Shown one piece after another: positions 15,622 through 24,515 of a stretch of DNA of 42,990 nucleotides (its first letter is position 1; the number at the start of each line of letters is the position of its first letter). The stretch lies in the NCBI GenBank assembly GCA_051877895.1, contig JBJEJI010000058.1, positions 1 to 42,990 on the forward strand. Direction: 5' to 3'. Below the pieces are notes generated by a model that ran no database searches, was not told the origin of the DNA, and was given only the letters and a program-made list of their open reading frames with translations. This DNA is from UBA3775 sp051877895 (GTDB taxonomy: Bacteria; Bacillota; Clostridia; Lachnospirales; Lachnospiraceae). The position numbers and the translations under genes are program-made.

Positions 15622-16383
15622 ATGAGATATAAAATGATATCCTGGAATGTTAATGGACTTAGAGCATGCATAACCAAAGGATTTTTGGATTTCTTTAACG
15701 AAGAAAGCCCTGATTTCATGTGTGTTCAGGAAACAAAGCTTTCAGCAGGACAAATTGAACTGGATTTGCCGGGCTACTATCAGTACTGGAATTATGCAGA
15801 AAAAAAGGGCTATTCCGGAACAGCTATATTTACAAAACATGAGCCTCTTAATGTGGTTTACGGTATGGGAATTGATGAACATGACCATGAGGGCAGACTT
15901 ATAACACTTGAATATGAAAATTTCTATCTTATTGACGGTTATATCCCGAATGCACAGAATGAGTTGAAACGCATTGATTACCGTATGAAATGGGAAGATG
16001 ATTTCAGAAACTACATTTCAGAGCTTTCTGCAAAGAAACCTGTGGTTTATTGCGGAGACCTGAATGTTGCCCATAACGAAATAGATTTGAAAAATCCTAA
16101 AACAAACCGGGGAAATGCAGGCTTTTCCGATGAGGAAAGAGGACAGTTTACCAATCTTTTAAATGCAGGCTTTGTGGACAGCTTCCGTTATCTTTATCCG
16201 GAACTGGAGGGGGCATATACATGGTGGAGTTACCGCATGAAGGCCAGAGAAAAGGATGTCGGCTGGCGTATTGATTACTTTGTCGTTTCGGAAAGAATCA
16301 AGGAAAACATAAAAGGTTTTATCATTCACAAAAACGTGATGGGCTCCGACCATTGTCCGGTAGAACTGAATATAGAATTGTAA
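15622..16383 (+). CDS. xth: Exodeoxyribonuclease III (AP endonuclease family)
   Basis: DNA repair enzyme that cuts at abasic sites and has 3'-5' exonuclease and 3' phosphatase activity. The 253-residue protein has the full set of family motifs in order: SWNVNGLRA, VQETKLS (metal-binding Glu), YSGTAIFT, GDLNVAHNEIDL (Asp and Asn of the active site), NRGNAGFSDEER, WWSYRMKAREKDVGWRIDYF and the terminal SDHCPVEL (catalytic Asp-His). The start follows GGAGG. It heads a likely operon with the deaminase gene (24-base gap) and the Crp/Fnr gene. Identification is firm; in Bacillus the equivalent is called exoA. Confidence 0.95.
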   Translation: MRYKMISWNVNGLRACITKGFLDFFNEESPDFMCVQETKLSAGQIELDLPGYYQYWNYAEKKGYSGTAIFTKHEPLNVVYGMGIDEHDHEGRLITLEYENFYLIDGYIPNAQNELKRIDYRMKWEDDFRNYISELSAKKPVVYCGDLNVAHNEIDLKNPKTNRGNAGFSDEERGQFTNLLNAGFVDSFRYLYPELEGAYTWWSYRMKAREKDVGWRIDYFVVSERIKENIKGFIIHKNVMGSDHCPVELNIEL

Positions 16384-16407
16384 TATGACTGCGTATTGGA
16401 GGAAACT

Positions 16408-16896
16408 ATGGAACGACGTGATAAAATAAATTATTATCTTGATCTGGCAGATGTGGTTTCTAAAAGAGGAACCTGCCTCAGAAGAAACTATGGAGCGGTT
16501 ATAGTTAAAAATGATGAGGTAATCTCCACAGGCTATGTGGGTGCGCCGAGAGGAAGAAAAAATTGCAGTGATATAAATTTTTGTATCCGTCAGAAAATGA
16601 ATGTTCCGAGAGGTGAGCGGTATGAACTGTGCCGGAGCGTTCATGCGGAGGCAAATGCCATAATCAGTGCTTCCAGGGACAAAATGATAGGAGCATCCAT
16701 TTATCTGTCGGGAAGAGAAGTGGCAACCGGTGAATATATACGTAATTCATGCAGTTGTTCCATGTGTAAGAAAATGATTATTAATGCAGGAATTGAAAGA
16801 GTGTACATAAGAGATTCAGAAACGGATTATCGTGTTGTTGAAGTCAGGGAATGGATTGAAAATGATGAATCTCTGGAAGGGGTTTTCGGGTATTGA
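16408..16896 (+). CDS. dCMP deaminase-like zinc enzyme (ComEB family)
   Basis: Deoxycytidylate deaminase family enzyme, which would make dUMP for thymidylate synthesis. The ATG at 16408 follows GGAGG; the in-frame TTG at 16396 overlaps that site. The 162 residues include the zinc and proton-shuttle motif HAEANAI (79-85) and the second zinc motif CSMC (Cys117, Cys120), with GAPRG (46-50) upstream. The usual proline before the first cysteine of the second motif is replaced by serine (CSCSMC), a mild oddity, and the preceding C115 adds a third cysteine. It ends four bases before the Crp/Fnr start. A related deaminase substrate cannot be excluded. Confidence 0.85.
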   Translation: MERRDKINYYLDLADVVSKRGTCLRRNYGAVIVKNDEVISTGYVGAPRGRKNCSDINFCIRQKMNVPRGERYELCRSVHAEANAIISASRDKMIGASIYLSGREVATGEYIRNSCSCSMCKKMIINAGIERVYIRDSETDYRVVEVREWIENDESLEGVFGY

Positions 16897-16898
16897 TT

Positions 16899-17564
16899 AT
16901 GAAACTGGAAGAACTGGATATTTTTCAGGGCATAGACACTGACAACATAAAAAAACTGTTAAGCTGTTCTAAATCCATTCGCAGACGATACAAAGAGGGA
17001 GATTACCTCTTCAGGCAGACAGATAAGCCTATATACATGTTTGTAATACTGGAGGGAAGTGCAATTATTTCAAAAGACTTTTCTTCGGGAAAACAGGACA
17101 TCCTTCTCCATGTTCGTGAAGGGGATGTGCTTGGAGAAATTTTCTTCAATCCGGATGTGAGGGAATACTGGTATGATGCAGTGGCAATGACAGACATGGA
17201 AGTACTTATGCTCCCATGGGAGTTTTTTTACGGTTTCTGCCAGAATGCCTGCATGCGCCACCAGACAATTACCAAAAACATGTTGGAAATCTTTTCACAG
17301 CGAAACTATGAAATAACAAGAAAAGCCCATATCTTAAGCTGCAACATATTAAGAGAAAGGATTGCCCTTTGGCTTCTCAATTCCATGAACATACAGGGAA
17401 AGGTCAGCCTTACAATGAACAGGGAACAGCTTGCCGCCTATCTGGGAGTGGCAAGACCCAGCCTTTCGAGAGAACTGATGAAAATGCAGGAGGAAGGGAT
17501 TCTGACTGTTGATAAAAACAGCATTCGGGTACTGGATTTTCAGGCGCTGGAAGATTTTAGATAA
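16899..17564 (+). CDS. Crp/Fnr family transcription regulator
   Basis: A 221-residue regulator: a cyclic-nucleotide-binding-like beta barrel in residues about 10-125 (ILEGSAIISKDF, REGDVLGEIFFN), a long dimer helix, then a C-terminal winged helix-turn-helix with LTMNREQLAAYLGVARPSLSRE-type recognition region (about 170-195). The typical Crp cAMP-binding residues are not evident and there is no N-terminal cysteine cluster as in Fnr, although cysteines occur at about 24, 112, 116 and 145. The start at 16899 comes two bases after the deaminase stop, indicating coupling. The perfect palindrome 18 bases after its stop has the GTAAC-N4-GTTAC form that I recall being proposed for clostridial HcpR-type members, so this protein is a fair candidate to bind there and act on pflB. 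That assignment is inference. Confidence 0.87.
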   Translation: MKLEELDIFQGIDTDNIKKLLSCSKSIRRRYKEGDYLFRQTDKPIYMFVILEGSAIISKDFSSGKQDILLHVREGDVLGEIFFNPDVREYWYDAVAMTDMEVLMLPWEFFYGFCQNACMRHQTITKNMLEIFSQRNYEITRKAHILSCNILRERIALWLLNSMNIQGKVSLTMNREQLAAYLGVARPSLSRELMKMQEEGILTVDKNSIRVLDFQALEDFR

Positions 17565-17581
17565 AAAAATAAAAAAAATGA

Positions 17582-17607
17582 ATGTCCGTAACAATTGTTA
17601 CGGACAT
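17582..17607. promoter_or_regulatory. Perfect 26-bp palindrome, putative Crp/Fnr-type site
   Basis: Each arm is ATGTCCGTAACAA and the two arms meet without a spacer, giving GTAAC-AATT-GTTAC in the centre. The centre (17594.5) is about 41 bases upstream of the start expected from the TATAAT at 17623-17628, the usual place for a class II activator. No T-run follows on the + strand. Confidence 0.7.
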
Positions 17608-17628
17608 ATTGGTTTAAAGTGGTATAAT
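17601..17628 (+). promoter_or_regulatory. Upstream pflB promoter (weak -35, perfect -10)
   Basis: TATAAT at 17623-17628 with only CGGACA as -35 (17601-17606, 16-base spacer), overlapped by the palindrome. A poor -35 beneath an activator site fits activator dependence. Confidence 0.5.
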
Positions 17629-17714
17629 AAAGCCATAAAAAACAAAGTAACAAGGAGTTGAAAAGCAGATTTAAAAAAAAGCCAAAAAAAATCACAAGTT
17701 TTCTATCCTTTTTG

Positions 17715-17743
17715 TTGAAACATTGAGAGTTTTGAGGTATTAT
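17715..17743 (+). promoter_or_regulatory. Downstream pflB promoter
   Basis: TTGAAA (17715-17720), 17-base spacer, TATTAT (17738-17743). The transcript would include a small GCCTGA-CCG-TCAGGC hairpin (17771-17785) before the ribosome site. Confidence 0.6.
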
Positions 17744-17815
17744 AAATCTGTGTGAATTTTTTCAATAATTGCCTGACCGTCAGGCGGCAGGCTGATATAA
17801 GAAGGAGGTATTGCA

Positions 17816-20068
17816 ATGGAAAATCGTGAACAGTGGAATTCTTTCAAAGGTCGTCTTTGGAAAGAAGAAGTAAACGTACGTGATTTCATTCAAAACAACT
17901 ATACCCCATATGATGGCGATGAGTCATTCCTTGAGGGTACAACAGAGGCAACCGACAAACTCTGGGATAAGCTTCAGGCTCTCTATAAAGAGGCACGTGC
18001 TAAGGGCGGTGTCCTTGATATGGATACAAGCATTGTTTCTACAATCACTTCTCATGCACCGGGTTATATTGATGAGGATTTAAAGGATCTTGAAAAGATT
18101 GTTGGTCTCCAGACCGATAAGCCGTTAAAGAGAGCGTTCATGCCTTTCGGTGGAATTAAGATGGCAGAGCAGTCCTGCACAATGTATGGCTATGAGCCTG
18201 ATCCTGAACTTCACAAGATTTTTACCGAGTATCATAAGACACACAGTGATGCAGTGTTTGATGTTTATACTCCGGAAATCAGAGCAGCACGTCGTGCCAA
18301 AATTTTAACAGGTCTTCCTGATACATACGGACGTGGACGTATCGTAGGCGACTACCGTCGTGTAGCACTTTATGGTATCGATTTCCTTGTTGAGGAGAAA
18401 TCCAAAGATCTTGCAAACTGTGGTTGCGGTGTAATGACAGATGATATTGTTCGTCAGCGTGAAGAACTGGCAGAGCAGATTAAAGCTCTTAAGGCAATGA
18501 AAGTTATGGCAGCAAGCTATGGCTATGACATTTCCGCTCCTGCACAGAATGCAAAAGAGGCTGTTCAGTGGCTGTATTTCGGTTACCTCGCAGCAATTAA
18601 GACTCAGAACGGTGCAGCAATGTCTGTAGGACGTGTTTCTACATTCCTTGATATTTACATCGACAGAGATCTGAAGGCAGGCATCCTTACAGAGAAGGAA
18701 GCTCAGGAACTTATTGACCACTTCGTAATGAAGCTCAGAATGGTTAAATTCGCAAGAATTCAGTCTTACAATGAACTGTTCTCAGGTGATCCTGTATGGG
18801 CTACACTTGAAGTGGCAGGTCTTGGTATGGACGGTCGTTCAATGGTAACAAAGAGTGACTATCGTTTCCTTCACACTCTTGAAAACATGGGACCTGCTCC
18901 TGAACCAAACCTTACTGTATTATACAGCAAGCGTCTTCCTGATAACTTCAGAAAGTATGCTGCACACATTTCCGTACTTACATCTTCCGTTCAGTACGAG
19001 AATGATGATGTAATGCGTCCTGTATGGGGTGATGACTACAGCATCTGCTGTTGCGTATCCGCTACTCAGACCGGTAAGGAAATGCAGTTCTTCGGTGCAA
19101 GAGCTAACCTTGCAAAATGTCTCCTTTATGCTATCAACGGTGGTGTTGATGAAAAGAGCAAAGCTCAGGTTGGACCTCAGTATGTACCGATTACTTCCGA
19201 ATACCTTGACTATGATGAAGTAATGGCTAAGTATGACGTTATGATGGACTGGTTAGTTGGTCTCTATGTAAATACTTTGAACCTCATCCAGTATATGCAT
19301 GATAAGTACTACTATGAAGCAGCTGAGATGGCTTTGATTGATACAGACGTAAGACGTACTTTCGCTACAGGTATTGCAGGATTCTCTCATGTGGTAGATT
19401 CCCTTTCCGCAATCAAGTATGCAAAGGTTAAGACAGTACGTGATGATGACGGTATAGTAGTTGATTATGAAATCGAAGGTGATTTCCCAAGATATGGTAA
19501 TGATGATGACAGAGCTGATGAAATCGCAGTATGGCTGTTAAAGACTTTCATGGGTAAGTTAAAGAAACATCATACCTATCGTAATTCCGAGCCTACAACA
19601 TCCATCCTTACTATTACTTCTAACGTAGTATATGGTAAGGCTACAGGTTCACTTCCTGATGGACGTAAAGCAGGAGAGCCACTTTCTCCTGGTGCAAACC
19701 CGGCTTACGGTGCAGAAAAGAACGGCTTACTTGCTTCTCTTAACTCTGTTGCTAAGCTTCCTTATACATGGGCACTTGATGGTATTTCCAATACACAGAC
19801 CATCAACCCATCCGCACTTGGCAATACCGATGAAGAGCGTGTAAATAACCTTGTAAATGTAATGGATGGATACTTCGAGCAGGGTGCTCATCACCTGAAT
19901 GTAAATGTGTTCGGTACAGAGAAACTCATCGATTGTATGGAACATCCTGAGAAGGAAGAATATGCTAACTTCACAATCCGTGTATCCGGTTATGCTGTAA
20001 GATTCATTGACCTTACACGTGAACAGCAGTTAGACGTTATCGCAAGAACATGTCATGAAAGTCTGTAA
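17816..20068 (+). CDS. pflB: Pyruvate formate-lyase (formate C-acetyltransferase)
   Basis: Glycyl radical enzyme turning pyruvate and CoA into acetyl-CoA and formate under anaerobic conditions. The 750-residue length is normal. The catalytic cysteines are in SICCCVSATQ, a run of three (Cys411-413) where two are required. The radical glycine is Gly725 in RVSGYAVRF, 25 residues from the end. The start follows AGGAGG at ideal spacing. Two promoters lie upstream and the distal one carries a palindrome for a likely Crp/Fnr protein, whose gene is the upstream neighbour. The coding sequence uses many CGT and GGT codons, more than its neighbours, suggesting high expression. A hairpin terminator separates it from pflA. 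Other glycyl radical enzymes are excluded by the double cysteine and length. Confidence 0.97.
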   Translation: MENREQWNSFKGRLWKEEVNVRDFIQNNYTPYDGDESFLEGTTEATDKLWDKLQALYKEARAKGGVLDMDTSIVSTITSHAPGYIDEDLKDLEKIVGLQTDKPLKRAFMPFGGIKMAEQSCTMYGYEPDPELHKIFTEYHKTHSDAVFDVYTPEIRAARRAKILTGLPDTYGRGRIVGDYRRVALYGIDFLVEEKSKDLANCGCGVMTDDIVRQREELAEQIKALKAMKVMAASYGYDISAPAQNAKEAVQWLYFGYLAAIKTQNGAAMSVGRVSTFLDIYIDRDLKAGILTEKEAQELIDHFVMKLRMVKFARIQSYNELFSGDPVWATLEVAGLGMDGRSMVTKSDYRFLHTLENMGPAPEPNLTVLYSKRLPDNFRKYAAHISVLTSSVQYENDDVMRPVWGDDYSICCCVSATQTGKEMQFFGARANLAKCLLYAINGGVDEKSKAQVGPQYVPITSEYLDYDEVMAKYDVMMDWLVGLYVNTLNLIQYMHDKYYYEAAEMALIDTDVRRTFATGIAGFSHVVDSLSAIKYAKVKTVRDDDGIVVDYEIEGDFPRYGNDDDRADEIAVWLLKTFMGKLKKHHTYRNSEPTTSILTITSNVVYGKATGSLPDGRKAGEPLSPGANPAYGAEKNGLLASLNSVAKLPYTWALDGISNTQTINPSALGNTDEERVNNLVNVMDGYFEQGAHHLNVNVFGTEKLIDCMEHPEKEEYANFTIRVSGYAVRFIDLTREQQLDVIARTCHESL

Positions 20069-20117
20069 TTCTACAGAATAGCAGTAAATTGTTCTTTTGA
20101 TTAACAGATATTTCGGT

Positions 20118-20152
20118 AACCCGATGGGAAATAATTCCCGTCGGGTTATTTT
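20118..20152 (+). terminator. Terminator between pflB and pflA
   Basis: AACCCGATGGGAA pairs with TTCCCGTCGGGTT (one wobble) around ATAA, then ATTTT. It would lower pflA expression relative to pflB, as a catalyst needs less activase. Confidence 0.85.
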
Positions 20153-20257
20153 CTGACTATACAGGGAATTCTTTTTACAGAACCTATTAGTATGCTGAAA
20201 ACAGAAAATAAATTAAAATGCGGTAATATCTGTTAACCGCATGATGGAGGATACATT

Positions 20258-20995
20258 ATGGAACAGATAAAAGGCTATGTGCATTCCGTTGAATCGTTTG
20301 GTTCCGCAGACGGACCGGGAGTGCGTTATATCATATTTTTACAGGGCTGTAATATGCGTTGCAGATACTGTCATAATCCGGACACCTGGAAGTGTAATAC
20401 GGGAGAACTGCGAACGGCAGACGAACTGCTTGATAAGGCGGAACGTTACAAGGCTTATTGGAAGGAACTCGGCGGCATTACCGTAAGCGGTGGCGAAGCC
20501 CTGGTACAGATTGATTTTCTGCTTGAACTTTTTACCAAGGCAAAAGAGCGTGGTATAAATACTGTACTTGATACAAGCGGAGAACCTTTTACAAGAGAAG
20601 AACCTTTCTTTGGCAAATTTGAAAAATTAATGCAGGTAACTGACCTTATTCTTCTTGATATCAAGCATATAGATAATGATAAACATAAAGAACTTACCGG
20701 TCATGGAAATGAAAACATCCTTGATCTTGCAAAATATCTTTCTGATATTGGTAAGCCGGTATGGATTCGTCATGTTCTGGTTCCGGGATGGACTGATGAA
20801 GATGAATATCTCCATAAAACAAGGGAATTTATAGACACACTCAAAAATGTAGAAAAAGTTGAGGTTCTTCCTTACCACAGACTGGGACTCTTTAAGTGGG
20901 AAAATCTGGGAATAAAGAATACCCTTGCAGATGTTGCTCCGCCTACAAAAGAAAGAATTGATAATGCAAAAGAAATACTTGGCTGCCTGAGATAG
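20258..20995 (+). CDS. pflA: Pyruvate formate-lyase activating enzyme
   Basis: Radical SAM enzyme that installs the glycyl radical on PflB. The 245 residues show the Fe-S motif CNMRCRYC (Cys31, 35, 38), the SAM-binding GGE-type motif VSGGEALVQ (about 75-83), and the DIKHID segment. There is no additional ferredoxin-like insert, which fits a true PFL activase and not the clustered activases of other glycyl radical enzymes. The start follows GGAGG; a hairpin with ATGCGGT/ACCGCAT lies just before it (20218-20242). A terminator in the 189-base gap after pflB implies either readthrough or a separate weak promoter. Confidence 0.96.
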   Translation: MEQIKGYVHSVESFGSADGPGVRYIIFLQGCNMRCRYCHNPDTWKCNTGELRTADELLDKAERYKAYWKELGGITVSGGEALVQIDFLLELFTKAKERGINTVLDTSGEPFTREEPFFGKFEKLMQVTDLILLDIKHIDNDKHKELTGHGNENILDLAKYLSDIGKPVWIRHVLVPGWTDEDEYLHKTREFIDTLKNVEKVEVLPYHRLGLFKWENLGIKNTLADVAPPTKERIDNAKEILGCLR

Positions 20996-21011
20996 AATGT
21001 AAAAAAAACTC

Positions 21012-21040
21012 TTCCATGATTACGGAAACTCTGTTATACT
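21012..21040 (+). promoter_or_regulatory. Possible mreB-like gene promoter
   Basis: TTCCAT, 17-base spacer, TATACT (21035-21040). The -10 is good and the -35 weak. The hairpin at 21061 would lie in the leader of the transcript. Confidence 0.4.
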
Positions 21041-21060
21041 ATATAAAAAACCAAAGATAC

Positions 21061-21082
21061 CCCACTGCCTTTAGGCGGTGGG
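21061..21082. repeat. GC-rich solitary hairpin, IS200/IS605-end-like
   Basis: CCCACTGCC-TTTA-GGCGGTGGG, nine base pairs with one wobble, much more GC-rich than the surrounding AT-rich leader. No T-run follows directly. Hairpins of this style occur at IS200/IS605 ends and in REP-like elements; no transposase is present. It could also be a leader element of mreB or the end of the pflA transcript. Confidence 0.5.
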
Positions 21083-21119
21083 ATTATAAATATTTTTGTG
21101 TGAGAGACTTGGAGACAGT

Positions 21120-22124
21120 ATGTTCAGTAATGATATAGGAATAGATTTAGGTACAGCAAACATTCTTGTTTATCTCAAGGGTAAAGGTGTAATTCTTGAT
21201 GAGCCAAGTGTGGTTGCTTATGATAAAGATACAAACCGTATAAAGGCAATTGGTGAAGAAGCCAGACAGATGCTCGGAAGGACTCCGGGCAATGTGATTG
21301 CAATCAGACCTCTTCACCACGGCGTGATTTCTGATTATGCCATCACAGAGCGCATGCTCAAATATTTCATCCAGAAATCAATAGGCAAGCACAGATTTTT
21401 CAAGCCGGTTGTAAGCGTGTGTGTTCCAAGTGACTGTACCGAGGTAGAAAAAAAGGCAGTAGAGGATGCCACCTATGCAGCAGGTGCAAGATATGTTGAA
21501 ATAATTGAAGAACCACTTGCAGCGGCTATTGGTGCAGGTATTGATATCAGCAGACCATGCGGAAACATGATTGTAGACATCGGCGGAGGAACTACCGATA
21601 TAGCTGTAATCAGTCTTGGCGGAATTGTTTTCAGCAGTTCTTCAAAGGTTGCCGGAGATGATTTTGATGATGCAATTGTTCGTTATATGCGTAAGAAATA
21701 TAACATGCTTATTGGTGACAGAACTGCAGAGGAAATCAAAATAAAAATCGGCTCCTGCTATAAACGTCCCGAATCACTTTCCATGGATGTGAAAGGACGT
21801 AATCTTGTAACAGGTCTTCCAAAGACCATTACATTAACCAGCGAGGAAACAGAAGAAGCATTCAAAGAGCCGGCTAACCAGATAATTGATGCGATTCATT
21901 CTGCTTTTGAAGCAACACCTCCTGAACTGGCAGCAGACATTGCAGACAGAGGAATTGTACTTACAGGCGGTGGTGCACTGCTTTACGGTCTGGAAGATTT
22001 AATTGAAGAAAAAACAGGCATCATTACTGTGGTTGCAGAGGATGCAAAACGCTGTGTGGCAAAAGGAACCGGCAAGTATGTTGAGGTTCTCAGCCACAAG
22101 AACATTAAGAAAGTACAGCAGTAA
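21120..22124 (+). CDS. mreB: MreB/Mbl family rod-shape actin homologue
   Basis: Bacterial actin that forms membrane-associated filaments guiding lateral cell-wall synthesis. The ATG at 21120 after TTGGAG gives 334 residues; an upstream TTG at 21096 has no ribosome site. The ATP-binding motifs are present: phosphate 1 GIDLGTANILVY (7-18), phosphate 2 DIGGGTTDIAVIS in the middle, and adenosine motif VLTGGGALLYG near 286. The opening KGKGVILDEPSVVA resembles Mbl more than the mreBCD-linked MreB, and no mreC or mreD follows, so an Mbl-like paralogue is the better guess. A strong terminator directly follows. Family is certain; paralogue identity is not. Confidence 0.92.
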   Translation: MFSNDIGIDLGTANILVYLKGKGVILDEPSVVAYDKDTNRIKAIGEEARQMLGRTPGNVIAIRPLHHGVISDYAITERMLKYFIQKSIGKHRFFKPVVSVCVPSDCTEVEKKAVEDATYAAGARYVEIIEEPLAAAIGAGIDISRPCGNMIVDIGGGTTDIAVISLGGIVFSSSSKVAGDDFDDAIVRYMRKKYNMLIGDRTAEEIKIKIGSCYKRPESLSMDVKGRNLVTGLPKTITLTSEETEEAFKEPANQIIDAIHSAFEATPPELAADIADRGIVLTGGGALLYGLEDLIEEKTGIITVVAEDAKRCVAKGTGKYVEVLSHKNIKKVQQ

Positions 22125-22174
22125 AATCAAACCCTGCAGTCCGGAATACCGGACACTATCATGATGCATACAGT

Positions 22175-22206
22175 TCCCTCTTCGGAAACGTAGAGGGATT
22201 TTTTTT
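22175..22206 (+). terminator. Terminator of the mreB-like gene
   Basis: TCCCTCT (22175-22181) pairs with AGAGGGA (22192-22198), followed by eight T. A smaller TCCGG/CCGGA hairpin lies just upstream (22139-22152). Confidence 0.85.
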
Positions 22207-22246
22207 CCTTATCGGAATTTAACTACTTGTAGAAAAGGGGAATGGT

Positions 22247-24472
22247 ATGGAACAACTGGAAGGTTATGTAGAAAAAATAGTATACAGAAATTCTGAAAAC
22301 GGCTATACCGTCTTTTCACTTGCTACCGTGGACAGTGATTCACAGACATGTGTGGGAAGTTTCCCTTTTATTAATGAAGGTGAATATCTGAAAGTAGAGG
22401 GAAATTATACTAATCACAGTCTCTATGGAGCACAGTTTCAGGTGACGGGATCACAGTCTGCAGAGCCTGAAGATGCTGATGCTATGGAGCGTTATCTGGG
22501 TTCGGGAGCCATTAAGGGTGTGGGAGAAGCCCTTGCCAAAAGAATAGTAGACAGATTCGGAAAAAACACATTTCATATTATTGAAAATGAACCGGAACGT
22601 TTGGTTGAAATAAAGGGTATCAGTGACCGTATTGCCCGTGAAATCTATTCTCAGTTTGAAGAAAAGAGAGAAGCCAGAGACAGTATGCTTTATCTTCAAA
22701 AATATGGAATCGGTACAAACATGGCGGTCAGAATTTATAATACATATGGCGGAAAAATGAAAGAAGTTCTGAATCAGAATCCGTACAGGCTTGCGGAGGA
22801 TATAAGAGGGCTGGGCTTTAAACATGCAGATGATATTGCTGCCAGACTGGGTTTCGATTTTCATTCAGAATTCCGGATTCGTGCCGGACTTTTATACACA
22901 TTGACAAGAGGCAGTAATGCAGGACATAGCTATCTGCCTCAGGAGGTCCTGTACAGACATGCCTCGGAAATACTGGGAATGGATAGCAGTGAGTTTGATA
23001 ATGTCCTGGATGAATTATGCATGACAGGAAGAGTAATTATTAAGGTATATGGTGATGAACGTCGAATTTATTCTGCCACATATTACTATACGGAACTTAA
23101 CATAGCTCGAATGCTGATAGATTTAAATATTGAAGATTTTATACCAGAACCCGTTATTTTACAACGTCTTACAAGTGTAGAACAAAAGCTGGGAATTAAA
23201 CTTGACGAACTACAGGAACAGGCTTTGTATAAGGCAATGACTCATGCACTTCTCATATTGACAGGTGGGCCGGGTACCGGAAAAACGACTACAATCAATT
23301 CCATGATTGAGATGTTTGAACAGGAAGGCTTGACTGTATTACTTGCGGCACCTACAGGCAGGGCAGCAAAGAGAATCAGTGAAGCAACAGGCAGGGAGGC
23401 AAGAACTCTTCACAGAATGCTGGAATTTCAACCGGGCAGTGATGATTCTGAACAGTCAGCTCTCAGCTTTCAACGTAATGAAGAAAATCCTTTAGAAGCG
23501 GATGTTATTATTGTTGATGAGGCTTCCATGATAGATATGCATCTGATGAATGCATTATTAAAAGCTATAACGGTTGGCACCCGTATAATTTTTTCCGGTG
23601 ATTCCAGACAGCTTCCAAGTGTAGGTCCGGGTAATGTTCTCAGTGATATGATTTCAAGCAATGCTTTTTCTGTGGTAAGACTGACAAAAATATTCCGACA
23701 GGCAGAAAGCAGTGATATTATTGTAAATGCACACAAAATAAACAGTGGGCAGCATCTTATACTGGATAATAAAAGCAAAGATTTCTTTATGATGAAACGC
23801 AGTGATGTTACCGCAATCACCAATGTAGTTTTGCAGCTTGTAAGGGATAAAATGCCTCGTTATGTAGGGGCAACTCCATATGATATTCAGGTACTAACTC
23901 CAATGCGTAAAGGAGAACTGGGAGTTGAAAAACTGAATATGGTTTTGCAGAATTTTTTAAACCCGCCGGGGGCAATGAAGAAGGAAAAAGAATATCAGGG
24001 TCGTATCTACCGTGAGGGAGATAAGGTCATGCAGATAAAAAATGATTATCAGCTGGAATGGAAGTGCTACAATAAGTATGGCATTGCATTTGACGGCGGC
24101 ATGGGTGTTTTCAATGGAGATATGGGTATCATTAAAGAAATAAATTTGTTTGCGGAGTGCATGACGGTAATTTTTGATGATAATAAAGAAGTGGAATATT
24201 CATTCCAGGCATTGGACGAATTAGATCATGCATATGCTGTAACAGTTCATAAATCCCAGGGTAGCGAATATCCTGCAGTTGTAATTCCTTTGTTAAGCGG
24301 ACCTAAACCTTTGATGAACAGAAATCTGCTTTATACAGCAGTAACCAGAGCATCAAAATGCGTTACTATTGTAGGTAGTGAAGCAGCAGTAAATCAGATG
24401 ATTGATAATGAGGATGAAAATAAGAGATTTACAGGATTAAAGGATGCAATACTTGGAATTAATAACAGCTAA
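22247..24472 (+). CDS. recD2: RecD2 (YrrC-type) DNA helicase
   Basis: Superfamily 1B 5'-3' DNA helicase found without RecBC in Firmicutes, involved in repair and replication-fork maintenance. The 741 residues are the usual size. An N-terminal OB-like and helix-hairpin-helix region (about 1-200) carries GSGAIKGVGEALAKRIVDRF and EIKGISDRIA. The first motor starts with Walker A TGGPGTGKTTT (about 340-350), then VDEASMID (motif II) and GDSRQLPSVGPGNVL (motif III). The C-terminal UvrD-like domain includes YAVTVHKSQGSEYP (motif V) and LLYTAVTRASK (motif VI). It is followed by a nucleotidyltransferase and comF, which in this group are often neighbours. Start preceded by AGGGG. Confidence 0.95.
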   Translation: MEQLEGYVEKIVYRNSENGYTVFSLATVDSDSQTCVGSFPFINEGEYLKVEGNYTNHSLYGAQFQVTGSQSAEPEDADAMERYLGSGAIKGVGEALAKRIVDRFGKNTFHIIENEPERLVEIKGISDRIAREIYSQFEEKREARDSMLYLQKYGIGTNMAVRIYNTYGGKMKEVLNQNPYRLAEDIRGLGFKHADDIAARLGFDFHSEFRIRAGLLYTLTRGSNAGHSYLPQEVLYRHASEILGMDSSEFDNVLDELCMTGRVIIKVYGDERRIYSATYYYTELNIARMLIDLNIEDFIPEPVILQRLTSVEQKLGIKLDELQEQALYKAMTHALLILTGGPGTGKTTTINSMIEMFEQEGLTVLLAAPTGRAAKRISEATGREARTLHRMLEFQPGSDDSEQSALSFQRNEENPLEADVIIVDEASMIDMHLMNALLKAITVGTRIIFSGDSRQLPSVGPGNVLSDMISSNAFSVVRLTKIFRQAESSDIIVNAHKINSGQHLILDNKSKDFFMMKRSDVTAITNVVLQLVRDKMPRYVGATPYDIQVLTPMRKGELGVEKLNMVLQNFLNPPGAMKKEKEYQGRIYREGDKVMQIKNDYQLEWKCYNKYGIAFDGGMGVFNGDMGIIKEINLFAECMTVIFDDNKEVEYSFQALDELDHAYAVTVHKSQGSEYPAVVIPLLSGPKPLMNRNLLYTAVTRASKCVTIVGSEAAVNQMIDNEDENKRFTGLKDAILGINNS

Positions 24473-24515
24473 AGAAATAATCGAAAAAAGAATATGAATA
24501 ATGAGGGTAGAAATG

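Noticed and set aside
17582..17607. Terminator of the Crp/Fnr gene
   Set aside because: The perfect palindrome could fold, but no T-run follows on the + strand and its placement relative to the TATAAT box fits an operator better. An effect on - strand transcription, where T-rich sequence would follow, cannot be excluded.
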